64,000 bases of DNA from Chamaelirium japonicum (taxonomy: Eukaryota; Streptophyta; Magnoliopsida; Liliales; Melanthiaceae): contig OX393549.1 of NCBI GenBank assembly GCA_947650365.1, positions 12,282,073-12,346,072 of the forward strand, written 5' to 3'. Below are positions 36,676 to 48,365 of this stretch, one piece after another (the stretch's first letter is position 1; every line of letters starts with the position of its first letter). Made by a program: the position numbers and the translations under genes. The notes beneath the pieces were generated by a model that searched no databases, was not told the origin of the DNA, and worked only from the letters and a program-made list of their open reading frames with translations.

Positions 36676-36781
36676 GCACCTTCTCCTCCTCCTTATGGTG
36701 AGGCTAGAGAGAGAAAGAGTTGGCCGGAGAAAAAAAAACAAGAGATAGAGTGATGGAGAAAGCTAGGTGAATGGAGTGCAA

Positions 36782-36792
36782 TGTATATATAG
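36782..36792 (-). promoter_or_regulatory. TATA box of the ZAT5-like gene
   Basis: On the minus strand CTATATATACA lies about 107 bases upstream of the chosen start codon, with a (CT)n/(GA)n tract directly upstream (36793-36820), a common plant core-promoter arrangement. Confidence 0.75.
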
Positions 36793-36820
36793 AAGAGAGA
36801 GAGAAGAGAGAGAGAGTGAA

Positions 36821-37368
36821 TGGAAGGTCAAAAGCCGGCCTCAGCATCCCCGTGAGAGGAGTGGCCGTGAATTAGTCCGCCAACTCCTCACTTGTATGTG
36901 AGGAATTGGTTGGAAAGAGGGGGTGGTGTGGAGTGAAGGGAGGGGGAGTGGGAGCAACAAATAGAAAGGGACAGAGGGTGGTGGGGGAGGGGGGGAGGAG
37001 GAGGGGGGAGGGGCTAACGGAAATGTAGGCCCCACCTTTTTTTTAGATGGAGTGTGTGTTTGTACACTCCACACTTCGCTGAGGTGGTTATGAGGTTGGC
37101 CGACGGAATTCCAAGTAGTGTAGGAATGGGGGAGGAATTAATCATGCTTGGCATATTGGAGGTCCACCACATGTGAGCTATGTGTGTTAGGAAGACATTA
37201 TATGGGCTATGATAGTTGTTGGATTAGTATCTAATTCCCACCTAGATTATGCTCATCCACAATTTTTAATTTTGGAGTGCGTAGGAAAACTTCCAAGTGG
37301 ATCGGTGTGGATTCATGGAGGGATTGGTCCTAGCTAGCCCGAAGTAGGTCAATTGTTCGAATGGTTTT
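36821..37368. other. upstream region of the ZAT5-like gene; purine-rich
   Basis: No gene. A GGGGAGGGGGGGAGGAGG-type low-complexity tract lies at 36935-37015 and probably belongs to the promoter region. Beyond about 37100 the sequence is AT-rich and unassigned. Confidence 0.5.
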
Positions 37369-37975
37369 GAGCTAGCTTGACACCCGCCGATGTCAAAAAG
37401 CAGAAGCAGAAGCAAAAGTAGAACACTGCGCATAGTCAGAGAGGAAAACGTACGTGTTGTGATGCAGGAGGCCACCACTGACTGCTAGCTAGGGAGGCGA
37501 GGATGCTGATCCACATTGGATGATAGTTCAATGGCAATGAAGGGATGTCATCATTTCTAGGAAGATATAGTTGGTGTGTGTACATCCGAAATCCCCTATC
37601 GATCGAATTAATGTTCGGTTAGCCTGGAGGGTAATAGTGTTGAGGATGGTTCAATTTTCTAAGCATCATCATCTAGAGGAAACCCCCTGAAGAAGTGATA
37701 TTCGAAGACGAGCACAACACAAACTTATTAAGCGTGCGACTGCCAATATGTGGTGCGCACCACTTGCTGGCAGGCGCCCAATTTGCTCTTTGTCCGGGTG
37801 GTGGTCGGCATGTGCGCCACCCGACGTCATGGCTTGGGATTAACCTATTTTTTCTGGGTTATTTTAGGCCTTTGGATGGGGGGTTTTAATGGGAGTCAAG
37901 TTGGAGACTTATCCTACTATATAAAGGGGTGTTTAGGATTTCTTTATATGCAAATAAGAGACACATGGAGCTCAG
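37369..37975 (+). repeat. 607-bp tandem repeat, copy A (LTR-like)
   Basis: Direct, adjacent duplicate of copy B. Landmarks are AGAACACTGC, GGTCAGAGAGGAAAA-like, CACATTGGATGATAGT, AAAATCCCCTAT-like, GTATGTGGTGCGCAC-like, and a TATA region CTATATAAAGGGGTGTTTAGG near the right end. The TATA followed by a short transcribed-looking block suggests it is part of an old LTR. A third relative lies at 59672-60130. Confidence 0.75.
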
Positions 37976-38486
37976 CCCAAATCCCTCCGATGACAAAAAA
38001 GAAATGAAAAAGTAGAAGCAGAACACTGCTCATGGTCAGAGAGGAAAATCTGTCATCATGTTGGAGGCCGCTGATTGCTAGGGAGGCGAGCATACTAATC
38101 CACATTGGATGATAGTCCAATGGCAATGAAAGATGGTATCATTTCTACCAAGATATAGTTTGTATGTGTACACCCAAAATCCCCTATAGATCGAATCACT
38201 ATTCGGTTAGTCCAGTGGATAATAATGTTGAGGATGGCTCAATTTTCTAAGCACCATCGCTGAGAAGAAACCCTTGAAGAAGCGGTATTTGAAGAGGAGG
38301 GCAACACACCCTTAACGGTGACTGTCCAGTATGTGGTGCGCACGACTTTTTGGCAGACGCCCTGTTTGCTCTTTGTCTGGGTGGTGCTGGGGATGAGCAT
38401 GGCCACCCGACGTCATGGATTGGGGTTAACCTATTTTTCTGGGTTATTTTAGGCCTTTGGATAGGGATTTTTACTGAGGTTTAAGT
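37976..38486 (+). repeat. 607-bp tandem repeat, copy B, left part
   Basis: Continues the tandem from copy A. Similarity stops near 38486 in GAGGTTTAAGT and resumes at about 58367 with AAGTTAGAGACTTATCC. Everything between therefore entered copy B later. A possible 5-bp duplication TAAGT sits at the two break points. Confidence 0.75.
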
Positions 38487-38886
38487 CTGGGGGATCCGAC
38501 GCTGATGCCTATTCCTTCTGCTACGGAAGCCTTCAGCTCTCAGGATGACACTCAAGGTTCGGATTAGAGCCCTACATAGATCTCCATACAGAGAATACGA
38601 TGGACAAATACATGAAGGATACCACGGATCATATGCAATCAAGGACTTGGATTATCACTATACACCTAACAGTGGTCTCCGTTTGTCGGACCCCACTAAC
38701 CCTAATCTTGCTCCTTTTACACATCATACATACACGAAGTAGAGAACCACCGGCCACTACTGAGAGATACACAAATATTATCGAAGAATCACTAAGTGAT
38801 GGAAGCACCCTAGAGAAGAAACCCGTACCAAAGAAATCGGAGAAGATCCGCACACCATATCCTCTGCCTTTCCTCTCCGATTGCCA
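38487..38886. other. 400 bp between copy B and the minus-strand LTR element
   Basis: Starts TGGGGGATCCGACG. Near 38838-38878 it holds a partial extra copy of the adjoining LTR end (GGAGAAGATCCGCACACC). No gene. It is either part of the inserted element or a separate small insertion. Confidence 0.4.
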
Positions 38887-39559
38887 CGCTGAAGAACTTG
38901 GAGAAGATCCTCACACCGTATCCTCCTCCTTTCCTTTTTTTCTTCACTTCCTCTTTTCCTTCCTTCTTCCACTTTACTTTTCTTCTACTCTCCCCTCTTT
39001 ATGCGGCAAACCCTAGGTCGGATTTCCGTTCTCTCCTCATCCATGACTTGATCTTAATCATCTACCAAGAAGAACCACTCATCGTGTTATCGTCGCCTTA
39101 AGCCTCCAAGAACCTGGGGGGAGCATCGCGCAGCGCTGGCGCCCCCCGGATCCTTCACCTCTCCCCGTGACTTCCTTTTCTCATAGATGATCTCTGATCA
39201 CCACGTACCCATCGTTAACGATTCCCATATGTTCTTGACCTAACCATAAAGCCACCATTGCTTCCCTTAAATAGAGAAGAAAGCACATACCAAAGGAAGA
39301 CATACAAATCGCCTTAAATTTTGGCCAAAGCAACTCTAATCTGTAGCCCGTCCAACCTGAACCTGTTGCTAACAAACCCAGGTCGTGCGCAAGATATGTA
39401 CAAGTCATGCACACGATTTATCCATGAATTCGCTCGTCACTTTTTATGTCGATTCACTTGTTCGCACAACTTCTGCAGAAGTACGTCTTGTGCACGACCA
39501 GATGAAGTCTTGTTCACAATCTTGTCAAGGCATTGGCTTTTGCAATACAAAACCCAACA
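38887..39559 (-). repeat. 3' LTR of the minus-strand element
   Basis: Direct repeat of 40577-40741 plus 57911-58362. Shared blocks include GAGAAGATCC.CACACCGTATCC, AAACCCTAGG, TTCTTGACCTAACC, TTGTTCGCA/TTGTTCGAA-like and GGCATTGGCTTTTGCAA. Confidence 0.8.
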
Positions 39560-40576
39560 ATCTTCATCTTGGCTTGAAAAAGCTAACTCTGCCATCCCCG
39601 CTTAAAATTGTCGTCACCGCTATTGAGAACTTTTGATAATCTATTGCATTCCTTGTCGGCACTTTGCACCCTGCACCAGGTGCCTGATCAACTACACCGA
39701 TGATTGACTAAGTCCAATTTGCTTTGGACTTGATTCGAACCCGCCTCTTCTTAATCTTTTTGGCACCCGAATATGCTCTACCGGTAGACTTCTTCTTCAT
39801 GTATCAAATCCCCTGCCTTCGAAGCTTTCCTCACAGCAACCATATTCTGGTCTCCACTGAAGACTCCCTCCAAGATCGAGGAAGCACGATCCAAAAACTC
39901 AAGGACTCCACTTAAATCGATGGTCCTACACCTGAGAGAATCTAATCCAGAGAGACATATTTAGTTTTGCTTCTCAAAACCCAGAACATGGTGATCATCA
40001 TAGATAGACCGAACAACCATTAGCCCTCACCTGAATTTTTTGAATACCCAAGTCAGCATCTCAGAGCCATCTCCAATCACTATCCTGCCACCATCACAGC
40101 TCGTATAGCTGCTGGATTACACCTTGTGTGAACAAACGTGGCCCCGCTATCCGGTACTAGTCCTGATTTGATTCTTCAGTGGATGCCAAGATAATATATT
40201 ATCGTCTGAACCAAATGATCCAATCAAATTAGCATCTTCCTTCGACCTAAGAATATCCAATTTCTTTCAGCCGACTTGGAGCCTTTTTTGGAACTTGCTC
40301 CACCTCTCCGTCCTGCATTCATGTGCCGGGGCTTCAAGCCCATAATGGTTTCTTCTCCTTGGAGATGCTTGAGGTAAGAGAGAAATAAGTCAAACCCCTA
40401 TATTGTTAAGAACCATCTAATCCGGCCTTCTTGGACATCCTCTATGGTTTGTCCATTTTTCTGCCTTCCAATCCAAAGTATGTACCATTTATTTTTCTTG
40501 ATCCTCATCATTGCATTGTCTACCATTGCTTCACCCTCTTCGCAACCTAACACCGAACCTTCAGCCCTGATACCAT
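39560..40576 (-). other. internal region of the minus-strand element; no protein domain seen
   Basis: About 1 kb between the LTRs. The minus-strand frame beginning at the primer site is short and shows no gag or pol motif. Typical of a non-autonomous, TRIM- or LARD-like derivative. Confidence 0.6.
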
Positions 40577-40741
40577 TGTTGAAAAACTTAGAGAAGATCC
40601 GCACACTGTATCCTCCTCCTTTTCTCATTTTCTTGTCTTCCTCTCTAGTTCTTTCTTCCTCTTTACTTTCAGTCTACTCTCCCCTGTCTACGTGGAAAAC
40701 CCTAGGCCGGGTTTTCATTCGCTCCTCGTCCTACTCAATCT
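40577..40741 (-). repeat. 5' LTR of the minus-strand element, inner part
   Basis: Primer-site-proximal portion of the LTR. The CACTA transposon starts at 40742, and the LTR continues at 57911 after the TCT target duplication. Confidence 0.8.
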
Positions 40742-41215
40742 CACTACAAAAAAAACAGTTATTACCGACGGACAATATCCGTCGATAATATTAACATTCC
40801 GTCGGTAATGTTCTATAGCGACGGAAGATATTTCCGTCGCTGGCTGTCGGGAAAAAAGGCGTCGGGGAAAACAATACGACGGACCAAATATTACCGTCGG
40901 TAATAATAATTAATACCGACAGTAATATTAAAGCCGTCGGTAATATTTAATCAATTAAAAATTAATATAATATATTATTACCGACGAAACTTAAGAATCC
41001 GTCGGTAATATATAAGCATTTTACCGACGGTTATGGTCTATACTGTCGGTAATACTATATATATTACCGACGAATATATATATTGCCCGTCGGTAATAAT
41101 ATATATATTACCGACGGATATTATATGCCGTCGGCAAATTATTTATAATTTAAAAAATATAAAAACATTATTACCGACGAAATAATTAATTTTCGTCGGT
41201 AATAAGTATGTTTTT
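40742..41215. repeat. left subterminal repeats of the CACTA
   Basis: About twenty copies of TTACCGACGG or its complement CCGTCGGTAA, mostly paired as small inverted repeats with AT-rich loops. In En/Spm such subterminal motifs are bound by the TNP1/TnpA-type protein; that role here is inferred. Confidence 0.9.
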
Positions 41216-41474
41216 TTTTAAAATAAATTTACCTAAATAATGTTATTTAATTCTTGTGATTTACAATAATACCACAATATATTACCACAATTTATCAAAT
41301 ATTACCATAATTTATAAAATATTACCGCAAATTTTAAAATTTTACCTAAATTGATAAAAAATTACAGCAAATTATCAAATATTACCACAGTACCCGGCCG
41401 ACAATTATAGACAAAAACAAAAAATAACCACATTAGAAAATAATATTTACACAATCCAGAACTGAGAGATGATA

Positions 41475-41665
41475 CATGCCCTATTTCAACCACCCCCGCC
41501 CGCCATCAACACTGGTGCTCTCATCGATCCCCTGACGCCGCCCTATCTCAACCACCCTCGCCCGGCACCAACGCTGGTGCTCTCATCGATCCCCAGACGC
41601 CGCCCTATCTCAACCATGCCCGCCCACCACCAACGCTCTCTCATCGATCCCCTGACGTCGCCCTG
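41475..41665 (+). repeat. three-copy ~60-bp minisatellite in the CACTA
   Basis: Units share GCTCTCATCGATCCC, TGACGCCGCCCTATCTCAAC and a CGCCCGCCA/CCACCAACGCT-like block. GC-rich in contrast with its surroundings. Confidence 0.75.
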
Positions 41666-41714
41666 CTCCTGCAATTAACATGTATTTGTTAAAAAAATGG
41701 TTTATATCTATAAC

Positions 41715-44700
41715 TGAGTCTAAGCGTTAAAAAATGATAAGTTAGCGTGTTTCGGTTTTGAAATAGGTTTGGATTCGATCGGATCGGCATCCGATAATTC
41801 GAAGTTGGAATTATTCCGTATTTCAGACTTGCGAGCGGGTTCTAATTGGATATTTGACCAATTTACGCTCCGATTCACCGATTTAGAGTCTAAGTGTTGG
41901 AAAATCATAACTTAGCGTGTTTCGGATATGAAATAAGTTTGGATTCGATCCGATCATCATCGGATCGGCATCCGATAATTCGAACTTGGAATTATTCCGT
42001 ATTTCGAACTTGCGAGCGGGTTCTAATTGGATATTTGACCAATTTACGATTTGATTCACCGATTTAGAGTCTAAGTGTTGAAAAATCATAAGTTAGCATG
42101 TTTCGGATATGAAATAGCTAGGTTTGGATTCGATCGGATCGTCATCGGATCGGCATCCGATAATTCGAACTTGGAATTATTCCGTATTTTGGACTTGCGA
42201 GCGAGTTCTAATTGGATATTTGACCAATTTACGCTCCGATTCACCGATTTAGAGTCTAAGTGTTGGAAAATCATAACTTAGCGTGTTTCGGATATGAAAT
42301 AGGTTTGGATTCGATCCGATCATCATCGGATCGGCATCCGATAATTCGAAGTTGGAATTATTTTGTATTTCGGACTTCCGAGCGGGTTCTAATTGGATAT
42401 TTGACCAATTTACGCTCCGATTCACCGATTTAGAGTCTAAGTGTTGGAAAATCATAAGTTAGCGTGTTTCGGATATGAAATAGGTTTGGATTCGATCCGA
42501 TCGTCATCGGATCGGCATCCGATAATTCGAACTTGGAATTATTCCGTATTTCGGACTTGCGAGCGGGTTCTAATTGGATATTTGACCAATTTACGCTCCG
42601 ATTCACCGATTTAGAGTCTAAGTGTTGGAAAATAATAACTTAGCGTGTTTCCGATATGAAATAGGTTTGGATTCGATCCGATCGTCATCGGATCGGCATC
42701 CGATAATTCGAAGTTGGAATTATTCCGTATTTCGGACTTGCGAGCGAGTTCTAATTGGATATTTGACCAATTTACGCTCCGATTCACCGATTTAGAGTCT
42801 AAGTGTTGGAAAATCATAAGTTAGCGTGTTTCGGATATGAAATAGGTTTGGATTCGATCCGATCGTCATCGGATCGGCATCCGATAATTCGAACTTGGAA
42901 TTATTTCGTATTTCGGACTTGCGAGCGGGTTCTAATTGGATATTTGACCAATTTACGTTCCGATTCACCGATTTAGAGTCTAAGTGTTGGAAAATCATAA
43001 CTTAGCGCGTTTCGGATATGAAATAGGTTTGGATTCGATCCGATCATCATCGGATCGGCATCCGATAATTCGAACTTGGAATTATTCCGTATTTCGGACT
43101 TGCGAGAGGGTTCTAATTGGATATTTGACCAATTTACGATCCGATTCACCGATTTAGAGTCTAAGTGTTGGAAAATCATAACTTAGCGTGTTTCGGATAT
43201 GAAATAGCTAGGTTTGGATTCGATCGGATCATCATCGGATCGGCATCCGATAATTCAAAGTTGGAATTATTCCGTATTTTGGACTTGCGAGCGAGTTCTA
43301 ATTGGATATTTGACCAATTTACGCTCCGATTCACCGATTTAGAGTCTAAGTGTTGGAAAATCATAACTTAGCGTGTTTCGGATATGAAATAGGTTTGGAT
43401 TTGATCCGATCGTCATCGGATCGGCATCCGATAATTCGAAGTTGGAATTATTCCGTATTTCGGACTTGCGAGCGGGTTCTAATTGGATATTTGACCAATT
43501 TACGCTCCGATTCACCGATTTAGAGTCTAAGTGTTGGAAAATCATAACTTAGCGTGTTTCGGATATGAAATAGGTTTGGATTCGATCCGATTGTCATCGG
43601 ATCGGCATCCGATAATTCGAAGTTGAAATTATTCCATATTTCGGACTTGCGAGCGAGTTCTAATTGGATATTTGACCAATTTACGCTCCGATTCACCGAT
43701 TTAGAGTCTAAGTGTTGGAAAATCATAACTTAGCGTGTTTCGGATATGAAATAGGTTTGGATTCGATCCGATCGTCATCGGATCGGCATCCGATAATTCG
43801 AACTTGGAATTATTCCGTATTTCGGACTTGCGAGCGGGTTCTAATTGGATATTTGACCAATTTACGTTCCGATTCACCGATTTAGAGTCTAAGTGTTGGA
43901 AAATCATAACTTAGCGTGTTTCGAATATGAAATAGGTTTGGATTCGATCCGATCGTCATCGGATCGGCATCCGATAATTCAAACTTGGAATTATTCTGTA
44001 TTTCGAACTTGCGAGCGGGTTCTAATTTGATATTTGACCAATTTACGATCCGATTCACCGATTTAAAGTCTAAGTGTTGGAAAATCATAAGTTAGTGTGT
44101 TTCGGATATGAAATAGGTTTGGATTCGATCCGATCGTCATCAGATCGGCATCCGATAATTCGAACTTGGAATTATTCCGTATTTCGGACTTGCGAGCGGG
44201 TTCTAATTGGATATTTGACCAATTTACGTTCTGATTCACCGATTTAGAGTCTAAGTGTTGGAAAATCATAACTTAGCGTGTTTCGGATATGAAATAGGTT
44301 TGGATTCGATCCGATCGTCATCGGATCGGCATCCGATAATTCGAACTTGGACTTATTCCGTATTTCGGACTTGCGAGCGGGTTCTAATTGTATATTTGAC
44401 CAATTTACGATCCGATTCATCGATTTATAATCTAAGTGTTGGAAAATCATAACTTAGCGTGTTTCGGATATGAAATAGCTAGGTTTGGATTTGATCGGAT
44501 CGTCATCGGATCGGCATCCGATAATTCGAAGTTGGAATTATTCCGTATTTTGGACTTGCGAGCGAGTTCTAATTGGATATTTGACCAATTTACACTCCGA
44601 TTCACCGATTTAGAGTCTAAGTGTTGGAAAATCATAACTTAGCGTGTTTCGGATATGAAATAGGTTTGGATTCGATCCGATCGTTATCGGATCGGTATCT

Positions 44701-47255
44701 GATAATTCGAAGTTGGAATTATTCCGTATTTCGGACTTGCGAGCGGGTTCTAATTGGATATTTGACCAATTTACGCTCCGATTCACCGATTTAGAGTCTA
44801 AGTGTTGGAAAATCATAACTTAGCGTGTTTCGGATATGAAATAGGTTTGGATTCGATCCGATCGTCATCGGATCGGCATCCGATAATTCGAAGTTGGAAT
44901 TATTCCATATTTCGGACTTGCGAGCGAGTTCTAATTGGATATTTGACAAATTTACGCTCCGATTCACCGATTTAGAGTCTAAGTGTTGGAAAATCATAAC
45001 TTAGCGTGTTTCGGATATGAAATAGGTTTGGATTTGATCTGATCGTCATCGTATCGGCATCTGATAATTCGAACTTGGAATTATTCCGTATTTCGGACTT
45101 GCGAGCGGGTTCTAATTGGATATTTGACCAATTTACGTTTCGATTCACCGATTTAGACTCTAAGTGTTGGAAAATCATAACTTAGCGTGTTCCGGATATG
45201 AAATAGGTTTGGATTCGATCCGATCGTCATCGGATCGGCATCCGATAATTCGAACTTAGAATTATTCCGTATTTCGGACTTGCGAGCAGGTTCTAATTGG
45301 ATATTTGACCAATTTACGATCCGATTCACCGATTTAGAGTTTAAGTGTTGGAAAATCATAAGTTAGCATGTTTCGGATATGAAATAGCTAGGTTTGGATT
45401 CGATCGGATCATCATCGGATCGGCATTCGATAATTCGAAGTTGGAATTATTCCATATTTTGGACTTGCGAGCGAGTTCTAATTGGATATTTGACCAATTT
45501 ACGCTCTGATTCACCGATTTAGAGTCTAAGTGTTGGAAAATCATAACTTAGCGTGTTTCGGATATGAAATAGGTTTGGATTCGATCCGATCATCTTCGGA
45601 TCGGCATCCGATAATTTGAACTTGGAATTATTCCGTATTTCGGACTTGCGAGCGGGTTCTAATTGGATATTTGACGAATTTACGTTCCGATTCACCGATT
45701 TAGAGTCTAAGTGTTGGAAAATCATAACTTAGCGTGTTTCGGATATGAAATAGGTTTGGATTCGATCCGATCGTCATCGGATCGGCATCCGATAATTCGA
45801 AGTTGGAATTATTCCGTATTTTGGACTTGCGAGCGGGTTCTAATTGGATATTTGACCAATTTACGATCCGATTCACCGATTTAGTGTCTAAGTGTTGGAA
45901 AATCATAACTTAGCGTGTTTCGGATATAAAATAGCTAGGTTTGGATTCGATCGGATCGTCATTGGATCGGCATCCGATAATTCGAACTTGGAATTATTCC
46001 GTATTTCGGACTTGCGAGCGAGTTCTAATTGGATATTTGACCAATTTACGCTCCGATTCACCGATTTAGAGTCTAAGTGTTGGAAAATCATAACTTAGCG
46101 TGTTTCGGATATGAAATAGGTTTGGATTCGATCCGATCATCATCGGATCGGCATCCGATAATTCGAAGTTGGAATTATTCCGTATTTCGGACTTGCGAGC
46201 GGGTTCTAATTGGATATTTGACCAATTTACGCTCCGATTCACCGATTTAGAGTCTAAGAGTTGGAAAATCATAACTTAGCGTGTTTCGGATATGAAATAG
46301 GTTTGGATTCGATCCGATTGTCATCGGATCTGCATCCGATAATTCGAAGTTGGAATTATTCCGTATTTCGGACTTGCGAGCGAGTTCTAATTGGATATTT
46401 GACCAATTTACGCTCCGATTCACCGATTTAGAGTCTAAGTGTTGGAAAATCATAAGTTAGCGTGTTTCGGATATGAAATAGGTTTGGATTCGATCCGATC
46501 GTCATCGGATCGGCATCCGATAATTCAAACTTGGAATTATTCCGTATTTCGGACTTGCGAGCGGGTTCTAATTGGATATTTGACCAATTTACGTTCCGAT
46601 TCACCGATTTAGAGTCTAAGTATTGGAAAATATAACTTAGCGTGTTTCGGATATGAAATAGGTTTGGATTCGATCTGATCGTCATCGGATCGGCATCTGA
46701 TAATTCGAACTTGGAATTATTCCGTATTTCGGACTTGCGAGCGGGTTCTAATTGGATATTTAACCAATTTACGATCAGATTCACCGATTTAGAGTCTAAG
46801 TGTTGGAAAATCATAAGTTAGCGTGTTTCGAATATGAAATAGCTAGGTTTGGATTCGATCGGATCGTCATCGGATCGGCATCCGATAATTCGAAGTTGGA
46901 ATTATTCCGTATTTTGGACTTGCGAGCGAGTTCTAATTGGATATTTGACCAATTTACGCTCCGATTCACCGATTTAGAGTCTAAGTGTTGGAAAATCATA
47001 ACTTAGCGTGTTTCGAATATGAAATAGGTTTGGATTCGATCCGATCGTCATCGGATCGGCATCCGATAATTCGAACTTGGAATTATTCCGTATTTCGGAC
47101 TTGCGAGCGGGTTCTAATTGGATATTTGACCAATTTACGCTCCGATTCACCGATTTAGAGTCTAAGTGTTGGAAAATCATAAGTTAGCGTGTTTCGGATA
47201 TGAAATAGCTAGGTTTGGATTCGATCGGATCGTCATCGGATCGGATCGTCATCGG
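41715..47255 (+). repeat. 181-bp satellite array (~30 units) with higher-order structure
   Basis: Head-to-tail units of 181 bases, highly alike. Each contains TTAGCGTGTTTCGGATATG, AGGTTTGGATTCGATCCG, a CATCGGATCGGCATCCGAT palindromic block, GAATTATTCCGTATTTCGG, TTCTAATTGGATATTTGACC and GATTTAGAGTCTAAGTGTTGG. One unit type carries a 4-base addition (ATAGCTAGG) at 42117, 43207, 44478, 45387, 45934, 46842 and 47208. These gaps are 6, 7, 5, 3, 5 and 2 times 181, plus 4, within a base. Other variants (ACGCTCC/ACGTTCC/ACGATCC, AGTTGG/ACTTGG, GCGAGTT/GCGGGTT) repeat in a consistent order. The 62-68 codon frames in each unit are repeat artefacts. Confidence 0.97.
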
Positions 47256-47374
47256 GCCAAATATTTTACAACAAAAACATAACTTGAGAGCATCTACATC
47301 AGATTTTTAATCTATGGACAGACCAAACCCAACCTGACCCGACCCGACCCGAACTAATCTGTCCGTTTTTTTTT
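47256..47374. other. junction after the satellite array
   Basis: Contains ACCCGACCCGACCCGA, a short degenerate repeat. No gene. Confidence 0.4.
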
Positions 47375-47705
47375 TTTTAATTTGAACCCTGAACTATGCT
47401 CCGCCTACGTTTAACCCCTCTATCAATTTTTATCCCGAAAACACCCATACCCTTATCCAAGTAAGCATAAGTTAAATATTTCAAAAATCATGAGCCTTTC
47501 GGTACCATTAGCTTTATCCTAATAAGCATAAGTTAAATATTTCAAAAAATCATGAGCCTTTTGGAAATTGATAAGTGTATTTTTGGACAAAAAGTTTACG
47601 GAGGAAGATAAATGCAGACGGAGCATAGTTCAGGGTTCGAATTGTTTAAAAAAACAGCTAAGGGACCAATATGAATAGAGGTGTAAAGTTCAGGGAAGGT
47701 TTTTG
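47375..47705. mobile_element. small foldback or MITE-like sequence in the CACTA
   Basis: TTGAACCCTGAACTATGCTCC near the left end is matched inversely by GGAGCATAGTTCAGGGTTCG near 47618-47640. Between them a block AAGCATAAGTTAAATATTTC with TCATGAGCCTTT occurs twice in direct orientation (about 47464 and 47522). No coding capacity; borders uncertain. Confidence 0.6.
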
Positions 47706-48172
47706 TAATTTTCCCCTTTACTTAATGTTCAATGGATAGGAGGGGGAGATGGATAATATTTTCATACCTTGAAAGATAAATCTTGTGCAGGATTGTTAGT
47801 AAGTACACCTGTTTACTACTCTAGTTTGTATGTAAACCTCTTCTTAAAATAATCCAGTTCATCACCATGCACCTGTAAAAGATTCAGAAGGCTCATTTAA
47901 ACACCGGACAGAGGTGCTGAACATTATTGTTAGCATTTCAGAAATATTTGTAGTACTACTTTATGACCTTATGTAACCGGTTGAACCAACAAATGGATTT
48001 CTCTTGCACCAGTATCCAGTCCATCGCCATCTCGTACTCAATCGTGTTCGGCTGTGAGCAGTGTGACGTTGCCACGGCCTTTTTCTGATAACAAAGTTCA
48101 AGCATTAGAGAAAAAAAAAGCGTCAGTGAATTTAAAATAATTTGCACTTACAAAGCTTCAATCAAAGTTTGC
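47706..48172 (-). other. unassigned; possible further captured exon sequence
   Basis: On the minus strand a splice-acceptor-like TTGTTATCAG near 48089 opens a frame reading KKAVATSHCSQPNTIEYEMA and on to about 47960. I do not recognise it. A second acceptor-like TTTTACAG stands near 47877. Because an Argonaute exon lies just upstream on the same strand, these could be parts of other captured gene sequence, but no family can be named. Confidence 0.3.
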
Positions 48173-48286
48173 CTGTATGCCAGCATAACTGCAGAGATAG
48201 AAATCGAACTCCGTTGGGTGGCATATTGTTGTGTCCACTACAAATGTCACATGAGGGAGATATCCCTCTTCCAACGAGGCACACAC
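48173..48286 (-). pseudogene. AGO: captured Argonaute PIWI-domain exon fragment
   Basis: The minus-strand translation reads [17 protein letters not shown] joined directly to [38 protein letters not shown] is the near-invariant Argonaute signature in the C-terminal PIWI half. The [12 protein letters not shown] form is closest to the AGO1/5/10 clade, perhaps AGO5-like (from memory). It is preceded by an intron-like sequence ending CTAG, and it stops after GIQ, where plant AGO genes are interrupted by an intron. The roughly 25-35 residues that normally lie between VTFVVVQKRHHTR and GTVVD are absent, with GTAGTG at the join, consistent with a deletion between short repeats. Only 38 codons remain, so it cannot encode a working protein. 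It sits between the 181-bp array and TNP1, on the TNP1 strand. Confidence 0.9.
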
Positions 48287-48365
48287 CTAGCATGATTAAA
48301 AAACAAAATTCTATCATTTAAAAGAAAAACAGAGGCTACATCATTACCATGAGAGAGAGAGAGAC

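Noticed and set aside
35848-36753. 301-codon plus-strand frame opposite the zinc-finger gene, and other long frames there
   Set aside because: GC-rich shadow of the ZAT5-like coding sequence. Arg/Leu/Gly-rich with no domain, while the minus frame has two perfect QALGGH fingers.
41883-47180. About thirty near-identical 62-68 codon frames (MIFQHLDSKSVN...) on the minus strand, also in the inverted array
   Set aside because: They recur with the 181-bp unit, appear on both strands, and end at fixed points of the monomer. They are by-products of the satellite, not a gene family.
41715-47255. CRISPR-like or centromere array
   Set aside because: Units abut with no unique spacers, so not CRISPR. 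The array lies within defined CACTA ends, so it is part of the transposon, though relation to a centromeric satellite elsewhere remains open.
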